Assembly (NCBI RefSeq): GCF_022376445.1
Contig: NW_025955024.1
Location: forward strand, 159,341-223,340
Direction of reading: 5' to 3'
Source of the DNA: Fomitopsis serialis
Taxonomy: Eukaryota; Basidiomycota; Agaricomycetes; Polyporales; Fomitopsidaceae
Length of the DNA: 64,000 nt
Part shown: positions 33,651 through 46,215 of the stretch, piece by piece
Layout of the letters: every line of letters begins with the position of its first letter
Numbering within the stretch: position 1 is the first letter of the stretch
Notes under the pieces: model-generated
Database searches by the model: none
The model's input: only the letters and a program-made list of their open reading frames with translations
Told to the model about the DNA's origin: nothing
Position numbers and translations under genes: made by a program

Positions 33651-34419
33651 GGATTAGAACGGTGTAAAGCAAGAATTATAGCATCCACAAATACGGGAAG
33701 GCCGGGAGTAGGAGGAGAAGCACGAAGACTACGCGGCGAGAGAAAGAGCGCGAGCGTTGGTCCGAAGCCTCAATAAGAGGCTAGCGATGGTTGAGCGATT
33801 GCGTCCCTGGAACCTGAAATTAGACACCGGTCCCATCAAATGGCGGGCCATCAATTGGCACGACAAGCCGAAGTGATGAAACAGACGAGGGCTCAGTCCG
33901 CTGACGCTGGAGAGCCATGGTCCATATGGCTCTGTACCGCGTTTTTCCCTCTGCCATGTAAACTTTGGTTCGCGACAGAGAGTTTGATAGATCCCGTCCG
34001 ATGGCATTCAGTACTGAATTCGCACGTCGCCGCCCTGCGAGAAGCTTGCTGTGAACGCAACTATGGGCAATGATAATTTACTTGTCCCAAGCGGCCGGAT
34101 GATGGCCAGCCGTGCGCGCAGTCAGTGACAGCCCCGACGTGTGGAAAGCACACCCGAGCCGTCGCATCAACCACGGGCTGTGTCGCCACCCGCATTGGAA
34201 ACTCTGAGACCCCGTACATCCCTGATAAGTAACATTGTGAGATGCGATGGACCCAGGAGCGCCGTAACACTCACATGTAAGCCCGATCCAAGCCTACTTA
34301 CTCCTGAGACTGTTCCTTGTGAGTTAGGTAAGTATTGTGTAGATGCGACTCCAGTCGAAGGCATCCTACCTGGTTCCTCCCGTTGGAAGCGCTCAAGAAC
34401 AAAACGAGAGGTGGAGTGC

Positions 34420-34475
34420 GAAGGAGAGGAGGAGGAGGACCGGGAGAAGGAGGAGGAAGAGGAGGAAGAGGAGGG
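34420..34475. repeat. GGA/GAA-rich purine tract
   Basis: Almost uninterrupted purines on the plus strand with GAG/GGA/GAA triplets. Low-complexity; prone to length change. Confidence 0.7.
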
Positions 34476-35411
34476 TCCGACTCCCTTTAGCCGAGAGGTA
34501 GGAAGATCCTCGCCAGATTAGGTAGAGTGGTTACGGGCCTAGGGATTGGAACTTCTGCTATGCATATTGATTGGTACATAACACACATGTAACATACTCT
34601 TTTTCGTGAAAAGGGGCTCGCTACAGTCTGATGGCGACCAGTTAACGCGGTATGTAGTGTCGTAAGCGCGGAGTTGGGCTTTTCTGTCAGTTTGTCAAGA
34701 AGAATATCTACAGTTAATATCATCTAAGGCTCACCAGTAGTCGACATTCTCCGGCAGGAAGCTGTTCAGTCTCCTAGCTTTTGGAGGCCACGAGGTGACT
34801 CGTAACAAAGCCATCGCAATGTGTTTTGACCCAGGGAAACTGAAAGGCAAACACGACGCGACGCGATGATGTTCAGTTGTGGCCCGTATGACCAGTGCAG
34901 TGGGCACAATTTCTAAGTTCTGCCTTATGGGCATCTAGATTGAGGTCAATTGTCAAACGCACCATTTTGACACGCCAACTACTTTATACACTAAGTCTGA
35001 ACTTGTCAAGAAGCCGTCAAGGAGGAAAGTGACGCGATGTTCGTGGCCGAACGCGCCGCGAACGCTTAGGTTGAAGCTCGTGTTGTTGATCGCAAAACGT
35101 AAATGCTCAGGGCAGAATCAAGGATGTGAGTGTATCTAGTACAATGTGTCGTGGCGCAAATTACAGTATCGTGAAATTTCGCGGAATTGCTTGGGCAGAA
35201 GCGGATGTAGGACAGGGCAGTTTTCGTGTAGGCGTGTGGAAATAATTGTTGCAATGCATAAATTTGTTGTTGTTTGTGGACTGCACACAATGTATGCTCG
35301 CTTCGTTCGCAATAATCGCTTGAGAACGGTGTCTGGCTTCACACAGAGATGGTGAGATTTTCATTACATACCTGCTTGGTTGTTTGAGTACGAGAATGAA
35401 TTAAGTATCCG

Positions 35412-35445
35412 GGGTCCCATTGAATCGCGGGTCCCATTGAATCGC
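35412..35445. repeat. 17-bp exact tandem repeat upstream of YAR1
   Basis: GGGTCCCATTGAATCGC occurs twice head to tail (35412-35428, 35429-35445). An inverted CCAAT box (ATTGG, 35454-35458) follows directly. About 200 bp before the YAR1 start, so a promoter role is possible but not shown. Confidence 0.75.
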
Positions 35446-35654
35446 GCAACGTGATTGGCCGCGCCGGGAGGTACATATTGAAGCGCCCGTCTCTCTTGTC
35501 AGCAGCATGACATAGCGCCCTAAATCAGGCAGGCGCAATTGGGAGAGCGATCTTTTGCGATCGACCCTCAAACATCTACAGCCACCCTCACCAGGTCTCC
35601 AAGCCAGACACCCTTTCAAAACTTGTAACATATTGCACTCCGCCGAGCACACGA

Positions 35655-36307
35655 ATGTCTCTCGCGACGCCTACCGCCGACGACATTGAGGACCTGCTGC
35701 TATCGTGCCGCTACGGCGACCTCGAGGACGTCCAACAGTTCGTCGATCGCTTCGGCCCCGACCCGCTCAACGACGCACGAGATGAGCGCGGAAATACCGT
35801 CTTGCACATGGCGGCGGGAAACGGCCACACAGGTATGTTACTATCTTGCTCAGCGCCCCGACTGTTGCGGGCAAAGCTCACGAAACAAGGCATTATTCAG
35901 AAACGCTAGAGTACCTCCTGCGCCACGTCTCGCCTGCACTATTGTCTGCACAGAATGACGCGCGGTCGACAGCGTTGCACTGGGCGGCCCTCAACTCCCA
36001 TCTTGCAGTTGCTCAGGCACTCGTCAAGTTTCCGAACGGACCGGGCCTGGACCTCATCGATGTCAAGAACGAGGCAGGCCGCACGCCCCTCGGGGAGGCG
36101 GAGAACGTCGGATGGGAGGAGGGCGCGAAGTGGTTCGTGGAGGTGATGAACCTCGACGAGAGCGCGAAGGGCGAGGAGCTGCAGGTGGCGGAGGACGCGG
36201 AGAAGATCGAGGTGGAAATCCAGGATGCCGAGGGCCAGGTCGCGAAAATGACCATCGGACAACGGCCTGCAGACGCGGCCCCCTCGGACCCTCCGAGTGC
36301 GACATAG
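35655..36307 (+). CDS. YAR1: ankyrin-repeat protein, YAR1-like Rps3 chaperone
   Basis: Exons 35655-35832 and 35901-36307 (intron 35833-35900) give 194 residues, close to yeast Yar1. The N-terminus DDIEDLLLSCRYGDLEDVQQ leads into ankyrin repeats: DERGNTVLHMAAGNGHTETLEYL, then DARSTALHWAALNSHLAVAQALV, then NEAGRTPLGEAENVG. The C-terminal third is acidic. In yeast Yar1 binds newly made ribosomal protein S3 and keeps it soluble until it joins the pre-40S particle; the match in size, repeat number and acidic tail makes the same role likely. Other small ankyrin proteins cannot be fully excluded. Confidence 0.82.
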
Positions 36308-37920
36308 CATCGTGCCTACGACAGGCTTCTCCCAAAGTCAGTCGGTCTTGTCAGTCGGTCTTCTGTGCCATGTCTAATGATTCGTCAGATGCTCTCGGTG
36401 AAGTCGCCGCGACCCCGACCATAGCTGCTTCACCATTTTAGAGTCAGACGTGTTTCGTCCGAAGAGACGCAATGCAAATTTGGTACGCAACATGTATCAT
36501 TGCACCGGTTTTGCTTGTACCTACCTGTATCAACATATTCCACGAATTACGAGACATCGCACTTGCATCGCACTTGCACCGTCTTGCATAGTCGGCACTC
36601 CATGTGAGGGGTTTGTGTCGATTCGCAGCTATGTTTCTGGTGCCACTCACTTTGCACACCTACGGAACCTGCAGATGATACACGGAGGGTGCTGAATGTA
36701 CGTAGCATCGGGATGGGCATTGGGCGGTCTTGTTGTGTCCCTTGAGATCATCATTCATTCGCTAACTGGACCATCACATGTACCGAGGGCATCAGCATAT
36801 CGAACTCACTCGTACCAACTGGTGCAGATGAACGCTGCTACCTCTTTCCACAGTTGCGGTCACTGCATCTTCCATTCATCTTCGTCACTTCGCCAGCGCT
36901 GGCACTGATACACCGCAACTGTTGTTCTACATTTCAACCTTCGTTGATTATGCGGTACAACACCCAACAAACAAGGGAAGTCGGCTACATCTACAACTAG
37001 ACACTACATTCCACTGCATAGCAACCCATCCTTGTCCACCACTATCATCTTTAGCTCACAAGTCGAAGACACCGGAGGTGTGAACCAAAACCAAACCATT
37101 GATTGATCCACAAGCATTCAAATACATATGCAACCCACAGAAAGACCCCCACTACAAATGCACCACAAATCTCGTATAAGATAATATCCATCAGACATAC
37201 GCTCCACTCGCTGGCAAGTCCCCATCCGGCCCCGGAGGGCGCGAACGAGCGACGAGCCAAACGTCCTCGCGTCGGCCAGAGGCCAACATGTGCTCTGCAT
37301 AACGAGTGAGCGCGGTCGTCATCTACTGGACATGAAGGATGTGGCACGAATAAACGTGCGAGACTCGAGTTAGTACCTATAAAATAGATCCTAGCTGAGT
37401 ATGTTCTGAGGAAACCAGATGGGCGGGTAGAGGTTTATATATGGCGGGGTTCAGGGCAGGTAGAAGGGGTGGTCCGTGCGCGCGATCGGGTCGGGGAAGT
37501 TCTGGGCCGGTTGAGTATGTCGAGCCGGATCTTTAGCGCTCTAGTGATGTATAGTGACTGGTACGTAATAAGCCTGTGCGTATTCTATGGGCAGTATTTC
37601 GGACGGATTGGTACAGCCCTCACGCACAACTGTAAGACCAATACGCGGACTATCCTGAGAGGCTACATACATGAGGTACAGTATATACATGACTATACTA
37701 GTCGTTAGTCATACTCCTGAAGGAGGTAGTCGTGAGGCTGATGGTCGAACCACCGCCGAACGGAAAGCCTATAGATACAGTCGCATTATTCAACCCTATA
37801 TACGGAGGGACAGTACTTAGTAGATTGCGTTCTTCGGAGTGCTAGGAATAGGTGTCTGAGTCTCGTTGACAAAAGCAAGAAAGCGACGATAGTGATGGTG
37901 GTATCTTCGTCAGTTGTTCT
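36308..37920. other. intergenic, nothing recognised
   Basis: 1.6 kb, AT-richer than surrounding genes, several short frames without motifs. 37680-37705 has short AT-rich near-palindromes only. Confidence 0.45.
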
Positions 37921-39846
37921 TCACAAACCATGATCGGCCATCCACGCATGGCGAACATGCTGCGTCCGCGCCCTCGAGTGCCGAATCTCGTCCTTCAACG
38001 TCTCGCGTCGGGCGCGACCCTCCGTCCACATCGCGCGGAAATCGCCTCGTCGCCTGCGCTCGGACTCGGCCTGAACCCGAGCGGCGCGGTGTTCCTTGAG
38101 GAATTGCGTGCGCAGACCGACGAGGTGCAGCTTCTGGTGCGAGACAGCGAGCCGCCGGGCAACGTCCGCGAACTTGGCGCGGAAGGCGTGCAGCTTGTCG
38201 ATGTGCCCGGCGAGGCGGTGGATCCGTGGAGGGCGGGCACGGAGCTCGTCAGCGAAGAGGTAGAAGATGTTCAGGTTCCTTGGAAAAAAATTTAAGTCAG
38301 CGTGCTATATTTGAGGTGGATAAGAGAACATACCGCTCGAGAGACGAGATGTGCTGCCAGTGCTTCTGAAACCACGCCTGCATCTCTGTAGTTTCCTCGG
38401 TGCTTTTGACGTCGGGCGTGTCGTCGAGCTCCTGCTGGACTGCGTGGAAGGTCTGCTGGAGGGACTTGCAGAGGTCGAAGATCGTCTCCGGCTCTTTGAG
38501 CAGGCTGCACGAGCATAACACTGAGAACAACTCGATGGTTAGCACAGATAGGAATGATTGACAGAAACACTGACCATGGCAGCGTCTCCGACGGCCTCCG
38601 CACACCGCTCAGCTCGCATGATCAAACCAGGGACAGAGAGTGCAGTACGAAGGTCAGGGATGAGAGGAGACAGGACTGCCTCGCCCTCCCCTGACGAGCA
38701 CGCGTAGGGTATCGGAGGCAGCGAGATGAGACGGGTGCGACCCGGAGGTGGAGGCGTATGTGCGACCGACGTGGCAGTAGACATCGGGTCCACCGGCGGC
38801 TCGTCGAAACGCGTGTAGTGCGACTCTACCGACGACGAGGTATGAGGACTCGATTCCGCTAGGGCCACTGATGCGGGAAACACAAGCGCAGCAGGCGGCG
38901 TGTCGATAGTCCCAACAGCCGGCGAGTCGCTTCTTGGCTCGGGCGTGAAGAGCGCCATGGGAGAGTCAAAGACACGAGAGACGCGTCTGCGCCATTGCAG
39001 GATCTCGAAGCTCGAGAAGGACGTGCTCAAGTCTTCGGGGATGTCGATCGCGGTTACCGCCGAGCGAAGGGCGCCGCTCGGAGCGCGAAGCGGTGTGGGG
39101 CGGACAGCGGACACGAGAGGAATGTCAACGAGGGGCGCGGATAATAACTCGTTATCGCGCACGAACGAACGCCGCCGTTGGATGACTGGGTGTTGGACAG
39201 GGGAGAGCTGAAGCGGCGGCGGTGCGAGCTTGCGAAGACGGGCAGAGTATTGACTGGGCGGAAAGATGAGTTCGTTGGCTGACCCACGTCGTCCACCGTG
39301 CCCGCGACCCGTATCGCGGTCAACCGTCGACGCGTCGATGTGCACGTTGCATTTCGCAGCCTCGTGATCGCGACTAGTGCGAGATTGGGATAGACGCCTG
39401 ATCGAGTTCAGGGACTCTGTGGGTGCCATGTCGGGGACATCAGACAAATGAAGTGAGGCAGAGCGTGAAGTGAGCATCGTAGCGGATAGCGGGGAATGAC
39501 TGGCGAAATAGGTATGCAACAAGGGGGAGTAGTCAAAGACGTGGGCGCAGCTGCTACGGGCACCAGCCTTGAGCTCTATGGGGGAAGCGAGAGCGGGGAT
39601 CTTGGGCGGGCTGACCGTCTTCAGCGAGGCCTCCAGTTCGAGTATCTCGCTGAGTTGCCGCTGCGATGCGCATAGCGTGCTCTCGCTCGTCGGATAGTCT
39701 GTCGTCCGCGTCGAGGCTGGGGACGCGCGGGCGGGATGGCGGAGGAGTGCAAACCCGCGCTCCCAGCCCGGAGACGACCAGATCTTGAGCGGAGGAGAAT
39801 AGGGGGAGCGTGGGACAAAGGTAGGGCTGAGATGCTGGCGCGGCAT
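37921..39846 (-). CDS. uncharacterised 606-aa fungal protein
   Basis: Exons 38571-39846, 38334-38520 and 37921-38278 (introns 38521-38570 and 38279-38333) join in phase. The first 400 residues are disordered, rich in Ser, Pro and Arg with many potential phosphorylation sites. The C-terminal 190 residues are ordered and helical: LLKEPETIFDLCKSLQQTFH, WFQKHWQHISSLERNLNIFY, LFADELRARPPRIHRLAGHI, KLHAFRAKFADVARRLAVSH and a basic coiled-coil-like end. The ATG at 39846 is the first in frame (MPRQHLSPTFVPRSPYSPPL). I do not recognise the family; the disordered-then-helical layout suggests a scaffold or adaptor. Family-restricted to fungi is my guess. Confidence 0.7.
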
Positions 39847-40697
39847 ATTCGCGTGCGAGAAGGTTAGGTTAGCAGTAGAAAGGCCGAGGGCGACGAAGTA
39901 GGAAGGAGACACGGGTAAGCGCACAGCGCGGACGCAGCTTGCCCCTCGTCGCGCGGAGGTGATATACACCCATTGTGGGTCCACGGCGGTCCACAGCGAG
40001 CAACCAGGGCTGGCAAAGAACAATAAATGGTCGCGAGGAGAGATGTGCGATCACCACGGCCGAAGCGAGAGTACAATACCGTTGCAACTGGCTGCATGAT
40101 AGACGCCAGCGCCAGAATAGGCCTTGTTCTCTGTTGTGCTGCGCGTGCCCGAGAGAGATGTGGTTAGTGAATACGACACTCAGTGACCGATGGATTGCGT
40201 TACAGTCGCATCAGGATATATTCGCCCTCTGCCACCAAAACAAAGAAGGATTTCCATGGTCACCTACATGTGCATGGCAGGAACACGACCGCAGAAACAC
40301 AGCCCCTTTGACAATCCGACCGGGAATATGTCAGGACCTGAATGGAACTTCAGTAAATACAAGGATTACGATACAGAGGACGACACGAACATAACCTCGT
40401 ACCGGTTAGAGCAAATGGCTGCCCTCGTGTTGTCAATAACACGACTTGGGAATTCGAGGGCAGTCGTCTCGCAGATTGTAACGATTAAGCCAGGGCGCAC
40501 ATTGCGCATCAAGATCATGGATAGGCACTCTTACAACATCTAAATGATGCGAAAGGCCCAATGCAATTAAGGATGCGCCTACCCGGCACGGGTATCACTA
40601 GCTTGTAAGTTGGTTCGATGGGAGAGTCCAAACAGTACGATGCATCAAAACAGACCCGGAATCATAGCTCCCCGCGTTTCCTGCATGCCCCCCACGT
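39847..40697. other. intergenic, nothing recognised
   Basis: Short frames only. Shared upstream/downstream DNA of two minus-strand genes. Confidence 0.5.
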
Positions 40698-41682
40698 CTA
40701 CAGCATAGTGAAGAAGGCGATAACCGCCACGCCGAAGACGGCGCTGACCATCTTCGTGTTGACGGCGATGGTCGAAGGTGCACCGCTGAACTCGCCGCTA
40801 GAGATCGCACCGGCGGCCTGAGCGGCGCCACCCATGAAGCTGGACCCGCAGGTGCTGATGATGCCCTTGTAGAGCGCGGTCTGGCCGCTCATGAGCGTGC
40901 TCGCCGCGATGCCAGGCGCGTAGGGCACGCTGCCCTCAAAGTCGATGTACGCGGTCATGACGTTGCGCGCGCAGTCCGTGCAGAGCTCTGAGGAGGAGAG
41001 GTTGGGAGAGAGGAAGAGGAAGAGGATTTGTTTTGGGCGAACGTAGTCGTGTTCGGGACGATGGAGATGGTCGTCTGCGAGCTGTCGCGGCGGGCGACCG
41101 AGGGCGAGGCGTCCGAGTAGAGGTATTCGGAGATGGAGCTGAACTTCTCACCCGTGGCGGACGAGGCGGCGTCGTTGGAACCCGAGGATGAAGACGAGTT
41201 GCCGCTGGAGGCAGCAAGGACACAGTAGTCGCCGTTGCTGTTCTTGCTGCACATCGCCTGCTGGAGGGGCACGATGGAGTAGAGGACGTCGTACGTGCGG
41301 AGAACGTCCTTGTTCGCTGCCGTGAGCTCGGCCGCGCATGAGGAGTACATGTTACTGAGCTTCTCGCGGATCGTCTGAGAAGAGCAGGTTGTGGCTGAGC
41401 ATAGACTCGAGAGAGCACTGCTGACGGCGGACGACGTCGGGTTGGCGGTGCTGTTCGCGCCCGCGCCGAACTGGGAGGTCGCCTGAATGAGCGGTGAAAC
41501 GCAGCTTGCAAGCGAGGTGTCCTGGTCAAACGACTCGAAGAAACTGCTGCACGACGACGATATGCCTGTCGGAATGAGCGCAGAGGACTGGAACGAAATC
41601 AGCGAGATTCGTTTTCTCCGCTGCAAAGGCTTACCGCGAGCGCCGAAACGGCCAGAATGGGGAAAACTGCAACAGACTTCAT
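40698..41682 (-). CDS. secreted GPI-anchored cell-surface protein, one apparent frameshift
   Basis: Exon 41635-41682 encodes a signal peptide (MKSVAVFPILAVSALA); after intron 41588-41634 the frame continues SSALIPTGISSSCSSFFESF. Cys-rich ectodomain pieces include LSSLCSATTCS, MYSSCAAELTAANKDVL, MCSKNSNGDYCVLA, then LFLFLSPNLSSSELCTDCAR and MTAYIDFEGSVPYAPGI. The end (NTKMVSAVFGVAVIAFFTML) is a GPI-type hydrophobic tail after a small-residue region. This architecture matches a large basidiomycete family (I believe the DUF7729 type). One A is missing at 41026-41034 (AAAACAAATCC): adding it joins TTFAQNK to ILFLFLSPNL in one frame. Likely a wall or surface protein of unknown function. Confidence 0.75.
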
Positions 41683-42564
41683 CGCAGAAACCGTAAAGAT
41701 AAACGAGTGGATGCCAACAACGGCGACGAGGGGGTTGGAGGTCGAGGACTGGTCGGGACGCGCAGTACGAGGAGGAGGAAGTGCGAAGGGGCCGCCAAGT
41801 CTGAGCCCATGTCGCCGTGACGATGCACGTGATCCACGCGTCTTGGCTCTTCAAGTTCCTGCCAGCCACCGTCCATCAGCCAGAAAGCAAAGCATTAAAT
41901 ACTCAGTGTTGGTCATTATCCGTATGTGATTCATGAAGCCCCATGTAGGTTATACGAACCCCGCTGCATTTCTGTGGTTGTCGAGTTATACCACGAACAA
42001 GCCTGGATTTGAAGCTGTTGAAGCCACGGTGAGAGTCGTACATTCCATCTCCTGCCAGCCAACTAATGTGCTTTGCTAGCTAATAATGCATCGATTCGAC
42101 AAACCCTCCACATGGAGTGCCTTGGTATGAGATTTACGAGACTATGCAGAACATTAATTTGCAGGTGCAATGGTTCGTCTCTCGTTAGCCGCACAGGGAC
42201 TGAATGAAGGAACGAAGGTGTGCGTACTACAGTCTACAGAACAAGAGTTGACGGTAGTGTATCGGCGAAGGTGAAGAACTTGTGCATAACCTATTGGCTG
42301 CAGAACAGCCACAGGTATGTCAGCTGCTGGTACGTATCACACCCACGGGAGCAGATCCACACATTTGATTCTCAGGCCTACCTACCGCTTTGATTTCATT
42401 TTCTCAGGTGGGCGAAATCTCTGGTCGTATACAAGCATAGAAAAGATAGTCAATGAGCGTCGTCGGCGATGCTTTGCCAGTAGGAAAGTTAAATAACAAA
42501 AATAAAGTAAACGTATGTGTTCCGTCGTGTCGGTCATTATGCCAGTTCAAGGGGTACCCAACGC
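41683..42564. other. intergenic, nothing recognised
   Basis: Promoter of the GPI-protein gene and 3' flank of the second GH30 gene. No motifs found. Confidence 0.5.
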
Positions 42565-44835
42565 TCAGTCGGACTGGGCATACCACCAGAGGGTGGTGAC
42601 TCCGGTGGGGAACTTGTACTCGGCCTGTGGAACTCGGTCAGTCTCATGAATCATCCATCCCGTCGCTCCGGAGACTCGCCTTTTTGCCTAAGAACTCGAT
42701 CGTGGTAGACTTGTCGCCACCCCTAGAGAATCACTGTCAGACCCTGCAAGGATGATGCGCATATCATTGCACTCACTGGTTGAGCACGACCAGACTATAA
42801 CGGGGCCAGGCGGTTGACGGGGCGTCGGCAGCCCGCTTGGTGACATAGGCCGTGACCACCAGGTCGTCGCTGCCGCTGACGGAAGAGCTGATGCGCTGGC
42901 CGAAGGGCCCGTTCTGGTCCTTGGGGATGACAGCTTTCGACGCTTGGGCGATGGCGTAGACTGCGACGCTGCAGGTGAGTATCGTTGCATGCGTCCAAGG
43001 AGAAAGTGACACGCACACTCCTGGTTGGGCACGTAAGAACCGTCGCTTTTGAGCGTCACGACACCACGACAGGGGTCCGAGCCGCGGCAGCTGGTAGTGG
43101 TGTTGAGCAGAGGCTCGCCCTTGTCGTCAAGAACGAGGTTCCACATGGCAGCGTTCTTGGCGTGGTGGTTGACGGATCCGATGAAGCTGAAAGATGTCAG
43201 TTCTCCGGTATGATCAGGCATATACCCCGCATTTTACTCACATGTTGTTCATGTACCACTGCGGGGAAAAGCCTCAAGTCAGGATTATTGCATCCTATGA
43301 AGTGCAGACGATTTACCTGGAGGTCGCTCCAAAAGTCCCCGTTGAACGAGCCAGTACACTCTGTAAAGTAGATGTCCTTCTGCGGGTACTTGTCGTGAAA
43401 CTGTTCCTGGTTGCCGACGTCGCCCCCGTAGCAGTGGAACGCGGCACCTGCGAACGAGTCAGCCGCCTGGTCCATCTGCGCACCGTATTTCACTGTCAAC
43501 GAATATGCTCCACGCGAAGAAGGGGGCACCACGCACCACTGTGACAGGGTAGGCGCCAGCATCATCCCAGTTGTGCTCGTACGCGACGATGACGGTGTCC
43601 TTGAAGCCAGCACTGTCCATGAGCGGACGCAGCTCACTGCCGATCTTCGCCTCCAAGCTGGGATCGACCAAGGCAGACGCATACGTCGGGTTGCTGTTCT
43701 GCGGCTCGTTCTGCAAGGAGCAAAGTTGCCAAACAGTGTAAGTAAATGTCAATCGACTGTACACACCTGAAGGCTGATCGCATGAGCGGTGACACCCATC
43801 TTCTGGAAAGCCTGGAGGGACTTCAACAAGTATTGGGCATCTGCAAACCCACGTCAGCGTACACATAGAACAACGCAAATGCCGGTTTACGAACAAACTT
43901 TCGTGTACGAGGACGCGAACTTGCCACCCGTGATCGTCTTGCTTTCCTTCATCCAAGCCGGCTGTGATATGCGAGTCAGTAAAATCAAAGAGACGCCGAT
44001 ATTTGTGTAGCTCACCGCAGACCAAGGGCAAAGGTGCACTTTGAGAACGCTGTTGATGGACTGGATGTCCTTGAGCGTGTCGAAAAGGTAGGCCGGGGCA
44101 TTGTCGATGTCGAAGTGGTCCAGCTGAGAGTCGCCATCAACATCGTCGTACGTGTACGCTGCGGGACATGCGTCAGCTCAGTACAAGAACAATACCCCAG
44201 AGCTGCCGACGTACATGTCTGGGAGAAATCAGAGGAGCCAATGGGAATACGAAGGTACGTCATTCCCGCGGACTGGGCACCATCGGTCGCTGAACGATCA
44301 CGGTCAGTGACATCGCTCACATCGCTTGTCAAGCAGACACTGTATGCACTCACAGTTGAATATATAGTTCAGGAGGGCCCAGTACTTTCCAGAGTCCGAC
44401 GACTAGCAGAATTAATGCTGTCAAGGTCTCGCAAACTTGAGTTGCAGGACGACCGTACCTTCAGTTGGCTCAAGAGCTGAGCGGTCGAGTCAGCTTCAAG
44501 ACGGGGCAATGTCAGCTTCCGTCGCCCTGTAAAGGGAGATGCGGCCTACTCAGAGCAGCGCCAAAGCCGATCATTTCCTGGTAGGTCGTATTGGGCTCGA
44601 CTTTGATATTCGCCGACGCAGAGGCATCGTTTGTGAATTGAATCGCGTCAGAGCCAAGGTTCTGGTACTTGAAGAGGCTATTCTTATCCGAAGTCGTCGT
44701 CCACTTTTTGCACAATAAACGGTCAGCTCTGCGTGCACCTGCCCGCCGCCAAATGGAGCTTACAATATCCTGGATCTGCTGAGAAGCAATGGGGAGAACG
44801 AGCGCAAGACCGACAATTAAAGAGCGGAACATCAT
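42565..44835 (-). CDS. GH30 endo-beta-1,6-glucanase, paralogue B
   Basis: Fifteen exons: 44764-44835, 44550-44703, 44459-44493, 44354-44402, 44215-44289, 44016-44158, 43895-43961, 43767-43840, 43537-43710, 43317-43475, 43242-43258, 43017-43186, 42777-42960, 42680-42722 and 42565-42624. They give 491 residues with no frameshift. Signal peptide MMFRSLIVGLALVLPIASQQ; then IGFGAALTDSTA, MTYLRIPIGSSDFS, LCPWSAPAWMK, LQNEPQNSN with Glu225 and IYFTECTGSFNG with Glu320. Exons 3-12 equal those of paralogue A to the base. The donor after LGKK reads AAG/GCGAGT, so intron 42625-42679 is GC-AG. Sequence differs clearly from A outside motifs, so the duplication is not recent. Confidence 0.95.
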
Positions 44836-46215
44836 AATGAAGAGATGTATAAATCGAAGGGATATAACGGCCTCTGGAAGTGAGAGTAAAAAAACCGAAC
44901 GATAATGACCAGCCGCGTCAAGAGAAAGTTAAAGGAAGGACACAGCCCCTCAGAAAGAGAACACAAGGAATGAAGGCAGAACGGAGCCGCGCGCAGAAAG
45001 AGATGATGCAAGCCTACCCACACGAAGTCCTTATAAGCATACAGCCTCACTCGGGTGCAGATAGATCTGTCACTGTACGCTCGGCGGTGTGATCGGGACC
45101 TGGCTGAACCCGACGCCCCGGTGATCCGGGAGTCGAGGACTGTCGAGCATCGCTTCATCGTGATCGAACATGCCGGTACGCCGAGACGCCGCCCAACGGA
45201 TTCTGGTACTTCCTGTATCTGAAACAGGTAGGTTGATGGGGAGCGACAGGCCAAGATAACGAATTGAAAGCCCACTTACCTCGAGAATTCTCACGAGCTG
45301 AATCAGTAGTACGACATACAGACTGCTTGCAACCCGCACTGGTACGTGATTTTGTCGGCGGTCTATTGACCTTCAGCCGATACGTCATGTCATGTTCGCA
45401 GGATACTTGGCCTTGACCGGATGAACAGAAGTTTGTCATACTCCGTACATAGCCTCATTTGCTTCAGCTACATACCCAATGGCAGTCTCTGCGCACCAGC
45501 TTGTGAATCTATGAGGATATTCAACCTGCAAACAGTGTCTGAATTCTCAGTGGAACTGGGACACGGCACAGCTGTCTCAACGCCGACTGTCAAACACAAT
45601 CGCAGTAACTGCAAGATACACTCACAATTGTTGGTGAACCGAAGCTGATTACGCTGCAAGAATTGCTAATGATTCATACGGATACCTGCGTAGACGCACT
45701 AGGATGTGTTAGAATCAGTAGGACGCGTGAATGCAGCTGCGGCCTGCAAAAGCCTTGAGCGTTGGCCGTCCACCAGAGTTGCAAGCATGCGACGTCTTGG
45801 AGTCGACACCGTATGAACCGCCACAGGTGTGCTGTGCATCGCTCCTAGTACCCTTGTGACTCACCTATTGCGAGACACACCTTCCTGCAACCGTCAGCCT
45901 ATGGCATGTCGCATCTGGGACAGGAATGCAACTGGTGGCCAAGCACCGTGTCATTATAATGCGTAAGTCTACTAGAGTTACGCAGCCGGCCCTATACCAG
46001 ACCCTCTGATCGACCAGGACGGGAGGAGTACAACCTTGGCGCGCACGCGCGCAGCCTTATACCCATACAGAGAATTGAAGACGACGAAACCCGAGCTAAA
46101 GCGAACTGAAAGCGACCAATAAGGATAATGCGTGGCGTGTATGTGCCCTGCTATGGCAGGGAGCCCCTCCGCGGGGCTGGACAGGGAAAGTCGTAGTCAG
46201 GTGCGAGGCAGAGAC
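44836..46215. other. intergenic, promoter of GH30 paralogue B
   Basis: 1.4 kb with no gene recognised. A TATAAG on the minus strand at 45030-45035 lies about 195 bp before the GH30 start; weak promoter candidate. Confidence 0.45.

Larger units (their letters stand above)
33651..35654. other. intergenic, purine tract, YAR1 promoter
   Basis: 2 kb without a recognisable gene. 34420-34475 is a GGA/GAA purine tract that keeps a Glu-rich frame open by chance. The right end carries the 17-bp tandem repeat and a CCAAT box of the YAR1 promoter. Confidence 0.45.

Noticed and set aside
34141..34521. Glu-rich 126-codon plus-strand frame
   Set aside because: Kept open by the purine tract; no conserved start, intron or homologue sign.
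22784..44835. CRISPR-like or segmental repeat between the GH30 genes
   Set aside because: Genes in between are all different; only the GH30 genes are similar, and at protein level.
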